Below, piece by piece: positions 56,901-64,000 of a stretch of 64,000 nt of DNA. The notes beneath the pieces were generated by a model. That model was not told the origin of the DNA and searched no databases. It worked only from the letters and a program-made list of their open reading frames with translations. The translations under genes were made by a program, and so were the position numbers. Every line of letters begins with the position of its first letter. The stretch's first letter is position 1. Source of the DNA: Epinephelus fuscoguttatus (Eukaryota > Chordata > Actinopteri > Perciformes > Serranidae); assembly GCF_011397635.1 (NCBI RefSeq), contig NC_064761.1:43488143-43552142 (forward strand). The letters are read 5' to 3'.

Positions 56901-59900
56901 GTTTGTATCCTTGTAGAAAGGATGTGTGGTGTCATACAAAATACTATGAGTTTCTCCTCGGACCCTCGTACCGACGAACAACTTGTGCGACCGGATGTGA
57001 CGTGATCTTTAAAAAATTGAGAGTTTACAATCCGTGGTCCGTGCATTGTGTTGGAATTTGAAATTTACCAGATGCGGTGTGCGTTCCGTTTCCGGTTTCA
57101 TGCGATCTGAGTAACGTGGCTTGACATGCTATGGGCGCGCAGTCGCTGAAAAATAAACCTGCCGCGTATCTCAGACAAAGCGGAGCACCGTGGCACTTCC
57201 GGGACACTCCAGGGACGCTGTGCGGCGCTCGCTGTGGAAATGAAGCTATTCATTAGAATGGGAGGGTATCTCCTACGCACTGCGCTGCGCAGCACAGACT
57301 GAGTATGTGGAAATTGAGGGTCAGTGGATAGAGCAAGCACCCCATGCACAAGGCTGTTGTCGCAGCGGCCCGGGTTCGACTCCAGCCTTTCAATGGTGAT
57401 TTCACTCCATTTTTCTCGTCATTATAATACCAAACAAACAAACAAAAAAATCCTCATTTTTGACAATAAACATAGCAGTGACTGAACGTGGTGGAAACCA
57501 TGGGGAAACAGAGGGCTCAAATCACTAATGCCAGTCTTACCTGAGTGTGTCTGTCTGTCTGGGATTGGTGGGTCCTGAGCTCCGAGGTTGTTGCCCAATC
57601 CAGTCTTTAAGTCCATTCAAGTTATCAGCAGGGCTCCTCAAACACCGGTCCAGCTCCTCCAGAGCAGAGTCCTCACACTGGACCCGGCATAGTGGTGCCA
57701 GAGCCATGTGTTCTTTAATCTCGAAGGGCGCAAACTTCCCACACGCAGCTGCAAGTGTCTGAAACGGCAAAACGGCGGTTATATCTTTTGTATTTATTTA
57801 CAGCACATGTTGCAGCTCAATCAAAGCCGACAGCCTTTAAGCTTATGTTGATTGCACACTAACGATAGTGAGATAATTATTAGCATTTAGTGATGAATAA
57901 AACACATTTCTGTTATAAAGTGTGACATCAACTGACCTTTGGAGCCTGTTGGATCTTGGGCTTCTGCAAAAAACGTGTAATTTCTGCTTTCTCAGCTTTG
58001 AGGCGCTGTAGACACATTGGTTACAGATTATTTTGTTTTATGCATTTCACAAATCTGAAACACAAAATGTCGTAGCATCAACACCTTTCTGTATAAACTT
58101 ACATCTTTCTCTTCTTTCAACCGTTTCTCTTCTTCCTTCATTTGCTTCTCCTCTTCTTTCTTCCGTTTTTCTTCAAGCTTTGCCCTGAAAGCAAAACATT
58201 GAGCGTACAAAAATCATTTGTAACCAACACAGCAACTTAACTTGAGAGTAACAGGGATGTTGCATTACTCACTCTTGCTTTGATTTCCGTAGTTCCTCTT
58301 TTGCTTTTAACCTCTCTGCTTTTTCCCTCTCCTCCTTCTCCTTTTTCTCTCTTTTCTCTCGTTCGTCTTTTTCTTTCTTCTCTCGTTTTTCCCTTTCCCG
58401 CTCATCTTTTAGCCTGCGGGCCTCCTCTCTCTTTTTCTCTTTTGCGGCTTTAGCCTCTTCCCTCTGGCGTTCCTTCTCCTCTCGCAGGCGAAGCCGCTCC
58501 TCTTGTTCTTTCTACAATTGCAAAGGTTCCGTCATTTTTTCGTCTTCTGCTTATAAAACAGCTTTACTAAACGGCAAAGCAAGTGAGAAATATGACACAT
58601 TACAAATCAGGCTCTGTTGAAGCCATTTTATTAAAATGACAACTCGGATTTGAAACTGAATTCAAACCCCACTTGCAATGTATACATCAACAGTACCACC
58701 TTCAGTGAGCGTCTTTTGATTTTTTTCTGCTCTGATGGTATCTTGGGCGTGGTCTTTGGCTCCTGGAGGGGAAAATCAAAAACATAATTATTGTTAGATA
58801 TGTTTGACACAATGTCATCCAGCCTAGTCAGTTTTTTATTGCACGCTTTATAGTAGGGCTGGTCAATATATCGATAATTTAGCAATATTGTGATTTGAGA
58901 CTAGATATAATATCATGTACCTGTTGTCTTGTCCTGCTCACATTACAATAAAGTGATGTAGTCTTTACCCAGTTAGTCATTCTATCCATATCACTATTTA
59001 TTATTTATCAAAAATAACTGTGGAAATATTCTGTGATCGTATCAATAGTCCACTCCACAATATCGTCCAATATTAATATCGTAGTATGTGGTTAAATACA
59101 TTTTGATATTTGATTTCTCAATATCGCCCGGCCTTGTACTATATTCAGAACCATCATACTGGATGTGTTTCACTAATCTTCTTGTGTTTAAATATCCATA
59201 ATATATCTGGAAGCCCTTATAGACATCCCCAACAGGCAGTCACCTTATTAACAGTGATATCTGTCTGAATTAACCGATATTTGACTTTGTCAATACAGCC
59301 AACGTGTAACGTGATATGGTGGAAAAATAATTTACACCATTAATTACTGATCAATCCTTTATATTTTTAAAGAAATAAATACGATATTATCAAGTTAACA
59401 TGATATAAATTCTATTCATGGTACAAAGCAAATGCTAAATCAAAATTTATCCAATAATTGTTTGATAAAAGCTGCGTTCATCACAATTTGTATTACCATG
59501 CTGTACTTTGTGATAAACAATTGTCTTTTGTTTGGTGTGATGTATGCAGATACATTACTAAACAAACTCTTAGGAACACTTCTAAGTGTATATTGTGCAG
59601 TACTGCATCAGTTAATTGTACACATTCCTTAAAGGGATTATATAAAAAGAGGAACACTGCAAGATGTACTTACTGTAGGTTTTCTAGTAGTTGGTGTACT
59701 GGTGGGTGTAGGGTCATCAGTTGTGGACTTCTCTGGTGAGCTTTCAGATGAGGGGCTGACTGATGAAACTGACAGCGTGGACTTGTTTCCTAAACTGGAA
59801 ATGTTTCCTGACTCATCCTGCTCCTCTGGCCCACTGTCAGATTCCTGTGTTGTGTCAAGCTGCGAAATCGATGCTGTCTCATTACCACCTTCTTCATCTT

Positions 59901-62631
59901 CCTCGTCCTCTATGCAGTCTAAAGTGTGTGTTTTAGGAGCGTTATCAACATTGCTGGATTTCCCAGAAGATGCAGTTTTGTCTTTGCCCTGTTGCTTTTC
60001 TTTTGCTGGCAAGCGGGAAGAAGCTGGAGCAGGTGGAGCAAGGCGTTTTACTGGAGATGAAGCGCTGTCTTCAGTCAGATCTATAACCATGTTCTCATCT
60101 GAGGGCGCCGGGCGCCTACGGTTTAGGAAGCCATCAAGGGGCCCGCGACCGTTAACCAGTGGCGGTCCACTGTGTACAGGGAGCGCAGAGGACTCATTCT
60201 CATTCTCCCCGTCTGGGACTTCTGGTTTGGGGCAGGCATGTGCACAGGGGCGTTTAGGCGGCTGGTTCTCTTTAGGTTCAGGGTTCATACGCTTGAATGG
60301 GAGACGAGCTGTGGGAAGAATTAAAAACATTTTTTAAATAAAAATATTGTCACTGTAATGGATGCTGTGTTGTGAAGTTGTTCACCAAATTAAAGACTTT
60401 AAATAATTATTTGTTCATAAATGTGTTTATTTCAAGGTATATATAGGGTTATGTCAATAACAACAAAAAATTAAGGAGTTTAACAAATAATAATAATACA
60501 TTTTATTTACAGGCGCCTTTCAGGACACTCAAGGTCAGTTTACAGACAAAGATAGAGACAATAACAGCAGATTAAAAGAGTCAAATTAAGGGCTCATTGC
60601 TGTAGAGGGCAATTATAACTATATGACTGAATCTTAACTTGTGAAGCTCTTGTGTGTATTGATAGGGTTGATGGTTCCACAAGGAGAGCTTGTGGTACTA
60701 ATTAAAATGCCAAATTGAAGCTCGATCGAGAATATGCAAAAGTAGGATCCAGCTAAGTAGCTTCCAAAGATCATATACTTGTATACACATAGTATGTTGT
60801 ACGATGTGAGGTTTTACTATGTAGAGTGGTATTCTGAGAATGTGTTTTGAAGTCCTCAATTTATTTGTCAGTTGCGACAATCATTGCAAAGGACTGTGTG
60901 TTTTTAATTGACGTGTGTGCTTTACGACGTGTCTAGGCTCAACAAAACCTCATTCCACAATGTGCAGTTTCTCTTAAAGGAATACTTCTCCCACAAAGTG
61001 ATCATTTCATTATCAGTAAGGGGAATTATTACGGGAATAATTAAGAGAAAAGAAGCAACACATAAGCAATGCAGCAATCATTGTAAGTATGGTAAAAACA
61101 CACATAGTATTAAAATGATCAGCCATTGATGCTAGATTATCTTCACTCATATCTGATAATGTTTAATTCTCTTACCTTGGACAAGTTTCTTGTTGGCATT
61201 GTTACTTGACTTACAATCCATACCTGAAAAGAACAAAAACACAGGCACATTAGGAAATAATACTTTACACAACATCTTCACGACCTGGCTGATATATAGA
61301 TTACAGTAAAAATCCATCAAAGAAAAGTTTTGACAACTGTGGAAATGTTAACATCTTAAGTTTTATTGTGTCAGATGGAACAATGCTAACTTTAAATGAC
61401 AAACACTGAATGTAAAGCTTTCAGCATAAAACTCATTTGAATTAGTAATTTAAATATAACAACAACCTAGGACCGGATCTAACGCATTAAAAGCTCTACT
61501 ACTACTCCACTGTTGTACTGGTGTCATATAATAACCACATGCCTGTGAAGCGAATGTACTGTGTGTCTTCAAATCCAAATCACCCTGTATCGATGCAAAT
61601 TTTAATCGAATAGCATAAACGCCCGGTGAGTATTTATTTTCCAGGTTTGCATTAAATGTCACACTGGTTTACGATGTCGGTGTGTGAGCGCTGCAGTGTG
61701 ACAATGCATGCAATGGTTGTGTTTGGTTTGCTCTCCCGCCAACCGGTGTATTATTAGTCTGAGGTGCAGCAGGCCCAGTCGAGCACTCAGAGCAGCCACT
61801 TTATAGCACTGTCAGGCAGAGGATGCATGCCCGGCCACAATACTGAAAACTTAACCAAAGGGCCACCTGTTGCATGTTTGCGCATAAAGCTTCAAGAAAC
61901 TCAGGTGTGTGAAAAAGCCAAGACAACGGAGCAGCTCTGGAGTTTCACTTATGAAAACAGCTTTCGTGTAAACGTTGACCAGCTCACAGATGCTAACGTG
62001 ACTAGCTTGTCTGCTAACCGAGTAGAAGTAGCTACTGCTAGGCAGCTCGGGGAGTGCTACCACCAAGCAACGCAGCTGTAACACAGACAGCAGTGTAGCC
62101 AAGTTTGCCGCTAGGTTAACAAGCTAACGTCTTTACAGCTGCGGGGTTACAGTTATTTCACTGGGCGACGCTGCTGGTTTGAGGCCTAACTGGCTTTAAC
62201 AGGAGGTTATTGTGTCGCATTAGCTTTAGGTAACATGATAACATTAGCAGTGCCGAGCAGCAAGTTAGCTGCACATAGCTAGCTTTGATGTCTGAGAAGT
62301 TAGCACACATTCATAGTAAGTAGTTAACGTTTGCCTCGTAACAATCACACAGCGTTAGCTAACGTTAACTGGTGTCGGTAGGTAAAACGAGGTTACTACC
62401 CTTAACTTAAACATGCTAAGTAAGTTAACGTTAACAGACTATATTATCTTTGTCACCTCTTTGTGAACGCTACAGTCAAAACTACACTGCGTCTATTTCA
62501 TAATATTGAACAGTTTGCGAGTTGTTGGAGCTCTCCTTTAGGTTACTATAAATGGCATTAACGTTACCTCTTCTCCGGGGAGTCGATGCTGCCAAATGTC
62601 CGTCAACAGATGGGTTTTCCGCCGCCAACAT
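44990..62631 (-). CDS. chaf1a: Chromatin assembly factor 1 subunit A (CAF-1 p150), sixteen coding exons
   Basis: Large subunit of the CAF-1 histone chaperone that deposits H3-H4 behind PCNA during DNA replication. Coding exons: 62631-62568, 61223-61176, 60308-59674, 58762-58700, 58511-58273, 58184-58103, 58005-57937, 57758-57541, 55440-55272, 54988-54908, 52442-52344, 52227-51996, 49307-49118, 48777-48456, 48306-48195, 45099-44990. Phases join to 910 residues plus TGA (human about 956). Visible parts: N-terminal KKLVQARLPFKR (residues 33-44), GPLDGFL, SUMO-interacting VIDLTED (112-118), a KER charged coil (about 265-395), PIP box ITRFLQKPK (386-394), KFAPFEIKEHM, the dimerisation segment around MKLLQFHENYRPAYWGTW, the acidic ED region with a DDDDDDGFFVPHGYLS block, an 11-serine run (701-711) and the winged-helix C-terminus (LKRLIKSNAVYEKR, LPVPCQWTYLT, KRKSAGSILITQFMKK). 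The start MLAAENPS is the first in-frame ATG; MDCKSS at residue 23 is a second. Confidence 0.95.
45258..46278 (+). mobile_element. hAT element (TAGGGATGCACCGAA termini) in a chaf1a intron
   Basis: The left end TAGGGATGCACCGAAATGAA mirrors the right end CGAATATTCGGTGCATCCCTA, trimmed here to its core. Octamers GTGTATAT (45250-45257) and GTATATAT (46279-46286) match at 7 of 8. Near 45390 a further repeat start (TGTTGTCACGGTACCAAAA) is embedded. No transposase frame. Interior GC-rich palindromic words GACGGGCGG and CCGCCCGTC near 46090-46130. Confidence 0.8.
46357..47264 (+). mobile_element. Second copy of the GACACACCAA MITE, interrupted by another element
   Basis: The left end AAAGACCGTGACACGCCGAG and right end GTCAGTTTGGTGTGTCTGAC parallel the element at 9762-10502, as do the internal GATTCAGCACGTTGGA and GGTGAGCGTC words. 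The copy is diverged and is split by the insertion at 46789-47214. Confidence 0.55.
46789..47214 (+). mobile_element. MITE with TGCGTTCGTTTTGTACTCGG ends, nested
   Basis: The left end TGCGTTCGTTTTGTACTCGG (46791) is repeated exactly in reverse complement at the right end (47191-47212), and inner portions CCGACTT and GGAAGT recur. Contains CAAGATGGCTGCCGG near 46922. Non-autonomous, no frame, in a chaf1a intron. Confidence 0.75.
47423..47830 (+). mobile_element. Inverted-end element related to 6381-8461
   Basis: The left end AAGGCCTCGTCTATATGG with AACAAATATTTTCC mirrors, at lower identity, the right end with ATATTTGAAAACAG and GGCCCAAACAAGG in reverse complement. The 139-codon frame across it has no recognised domain. 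Boundaries approximate. Confidence 0.4.
49174..49206 (-). repeat. chaf1a: Coding TCC/TCT microsatellite: 11-serine run in chaf1a
   Basis: Eight TCC codons followed in the gene's upstream direction by TCT/TCC codons give 11 consecutive serines, residues 701-711. Threonine-serine pairs precede them and four prolines follow. Eight units are perfect, so length variation between individuals is plausible. Confidence 0.85.
49509..49971 (+). mobile_element. MITE with GGTTCACACTGGAC inverted ends
   Basis: GGCAGGTTCACACTGGAC at the left mirrors GTCCAGTGTGAACCAGGC at the right, and a second internal GTTCACACTGGAC (49580) echoes the terminus. The frames across it are repeat-derived. In a chaf1a intron. 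Confidence 0.7.
53835..54000 (+). repeat. Start of a GGGCTGGGCGGTATAC repeat, right end not found
   Basis: AGGGCTGGGCGGTATACTGG begins like a known hAT-type fish repeat, followed by GTTCGCACCGAAAACCCG. I did not find the matching inverted end before the next exon, so it may be a one-ended fragment. Confidence 0.35.
56685..57324. mobile_element. MITE with CAATTTCCACATACTC inverted ends
   Basis: CGCCAATTTCCACATACTCC at 56691 mirrors GAGTATGTGGAAATTGAGGG at 57301 in reverse complement, and the next bases (GTCTGCGCCGCGCTACGCAG against GTCTGTGCTGCGCAGCGCAG) also pair. The GC-rich interior produces many overlapping spurious frames. In a chaf1a intron. Confidence 0.72.
57319..57392 (+). repeat. tRNA-derived SINE head fragment
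   Basis: AGTGGATAGAGCAAGCACC resembles an RNA polymerase III A box and GGTTCGACTCC, 40 bases on, is a canonical B box. The combination with GCAGCGGCCCGGGTTCGACT is a SINE head I recognise from fishes. Not a functional tRNA: no clover-leaf acceptor stem and no tRNA 3' end. Confidence 0.55.
58854..59135 (+). mobile_element. hAT-like MITE (TAGGGCTGGNCAATAT) in a chaf1a intron
   Basis: TAGGGCTGGTCAATATATCG at the left pairs with CAATATCGCCCGGCCTT at the right, and the interior is rich in ATATCG words. Both ends and the TSD are degenerate; no transposase. Confidence 0.6.
60480..60690 (-). mobile_element. Antisense LINE/SINE tail
   Basis: ATAATAATACATTTTATTTA followed by CAGGCGCCTTTCAGGACACTC is the reverse of a TATAAAATNTATTATTAT-type tail found on fish LINEs and LINE-tailed SINEs. 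A short 5'-truncated copy. Confidence 0.45.
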
Positions 62632-62965
62632 CCCAACCACTGAGCCGGGGCTTCTCTCGTTAGCGATATTCTCCGGTAAAACAACGGTGCAGGTCGCGTA
62701 AACTCCCAAGAGTTCCCCCGTTAACAGACGAAACAGTGCGCTGCTATTTAAACGACATGTACTTCTAATTTATTTCACATAAAACATGACGCTTTCTCTT
62801 CCAGCAGCTCCCACATACTCCCCGCTGCCTGCCTCGCGCTCCCCAGTCGAATTGGCGGGAGTGTGTCACTTGCGTCAGTGGCCGCCGCTGATTGGCCGCT
62901 GACAAGTTACTCTCGCTGGTGGAGGCGCTTGTTTTGTGCATCTGCGTTGCACGTTCAGTCGCTGT
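62632..62965 (-). promoter_or_regulatory. chaf1a: chaf1a promoter and 5' leader: E2F-like site and inverted CCAAT boxes
   Basis: CpG-rich region upstream of the first coding exon. TTGGCGGGA at 62852-62860 resembles an E2F site and also contains ATTGG, an inverted CCAAT box, starting at 62851. A second ATTGG is at 62891-62895, 40 bp away. A TGCGTCA AP-1/CRE-like heptamer is near 62871. E2F plus paired CCAAT boxes is a common arrangement for S-phase genes, which suits a replication-coupled chaperone. No TATA box was noted. Functional assignment is inference. Confidence 0.5.
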
Positions 62966-64000
62966 TTCGTGTTGTGTAGTGCTCTGGGACATTTGTAACA
63001 GCGCTAGTAGAGTTTAAAATGCGGCGATATACTTAGATTGTCCCACAGAAAGACGGGATTGTGTCAGTTTACTTTATTTAGTGGTTTAAATGTGGTTGTC
63101 TTTTCTTTAATAAGCATACTATCAACTCTGTTCGGGACAGCCCGTGCTACAAACCGAGAGATGTCACGTGCACCTCACAGGAAGCGCTTTCTGCCGAATG
63201 TGATTGGCCGCGGAGTTTGACTTTCAGAAGTCAGGGTTGCCATGTTGTGTGTTAGAGAAATGAAAGAAAGGAGTCGGAAAAAATACACGAGAGAGTGCAC
63301 AAGCATTGTTTCAGTCTCTATCCTCCCGAGATCCTGCGACCTTATACATGGACATTGGTTCTCCTGTACCATATACTTAATTCTGCTTAACTCAGACCTG
63401 TTGTCCTCGTCTGTCGACAATTGTTGTGCCATGTAGTGGTAGAAAGTATGGCAGCACATTGATGCTAAACTGAGAAAAAAAGATCAGAATCAGGAAATAA
63501 CGTGGAAAGTTTTTTTTCATGTTATTACAAAACAAAGTATCCCATAAAAAACATGACAAATATGTTACAACAAGAAACTTTTCATATTTTAACCTGATAC
63601 TGTTTTGTTTTGTTTTTTGGCATCAGTATTCTGCCTTAAGTTAGACCAGTGCTGTGTCTCAAATCGCGTACTTCTGTACTTACACTAAATATTTTGAGTG
63701 TGTTCACACTGAGAAGTATGGAAAAATGCAGTGCACTACTAGTACCCGGATGGTGCACTCAAAACGGTCAAGAAGTTGAGTGCGGAAGTATGGACACTTC
63801 TCGTCCTCAATGGTCGCCATCTTGGCTACGTAGCAGAAGGGGAGGGACCACTTTTCAAATTTGAAATGGCCGAATGTGAACGTCGCTGCATTGTACAAAT
63901 ACATGTTTTATTCACTAAGCACCACTATACTGTTGTCGGATATAAGCCAGCAGTATGTTTATTGGGTTAATTTAGCAGTCTGTAATGATTTGGTACCACG
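62966..64000. other. No recognised gene upstream of chaf1a
   Basis: A third TGATTGGCCGC word at 63200-63210 echoes the CCAAT box of the chaf1a promoter. TCACGTGCACCTCAC (63165) includes a CACGTG E-box. From about 63650 the text CTGTGTCTCAAATCGCGTAC and GAGTGCGGAAGTATGG suggests a dispersed repeat. The short open frames are unsupported. Confidence 0.3.

Noticed and set aside
57319..57392. Possible tRNA gene with A and B boxes
   Set aside because: No acceptor stem or clover-leaf closes and the surroundings match a fish SINE head.
59702..60337. 211-codon plus-strand frame
   Set aside because: Exact antisense shadow of chaf1a exon 3, whose minus-strand frame is homologous to CAF-1 p150.
62482..62709. 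chaf1a start at 62709 (MGVYATC)
   Set aside because: The codon there is TTG, not ATG; the first in-frame ATG is at 62631.

Overview
This window is animal nuclear DNA, most likely from a teleost fish and probably a percomorph. The genes are split by GT-AG introns, and the spaces between exons are filled with fish-type DNA transposons, decayed LINE fragments and microsatellites. There are no operons, CRISPR arrays or prokaryotic signals. The species cannot be named from the sequence alone.

Three complete protein-coding genes can be assembled exon by exon with consistent splice phases. (1) uap1, minus strand, start codon at 24,725 and stop at 5,565: UDP-N-acetylglucosamine pyrophosphorylase, nine coding exons, 506 residues, last enzyme of the hexosamine pathway. 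(2) ubxn6 (UBXD1), plus strand, 31,035-37,160: p97/VCP cofactor, eleven coding exons, 439 residues. (3) chaf1a (CAF-1 p150), minus strand, start at 62,631 and stop at 44,990: histone chaperone large subunit, sixteen coding exons, 910 residues. ubxn6 and chaf1a lie tail to tail, as I recall for the human 19p13.3 pair. uap1 and ubxn6 lie head to head about 5 kb apart. The three genes act in unrelated pathways, so their proximity is synteny rather than a functional cluster.

Layout. 1-4.9 kb: no recognised gene; an AT-rich stretch, a GCTAGC-rich teleost repeat and a three-level nest of hAT-type elements. 4.9-25.8 kb: uap1, its introns swollen by nested transposons. 25.8-31.0 kb: divergent intergenic DNA with a microsatellite, a foldback element, an RTE-type LINE remnant and a purine-rich minisatellite of about 940 bp ending some 200 bp before the ubxn6 5' exon. 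31.0-38.0 kb: ubxn6 and its 3' UTR. 38.0-44.9 kb: decayed repeats and a 2-kb inverted-repeat element carrying two further foldback elements. 44.9-62.7 kb: chaf1a. 62.7-64 kb: chaf1a promoter with an E2F-like site and CCAAT boxes, then DNA with no recognised gene.

I found no previously undescribed gene system. The most useful leads are the nested and foldback transposons, the minisatellite next to the ubxn6 promoter, a UPRE/CRE-like pair at the uap1 promoter, and two departures of chaf1a from the mammalian protein (a Phe-Leu PIP box and no visible HP1-binding motif). All calls come from reading the sequence and from remembered family features; no database search was run.
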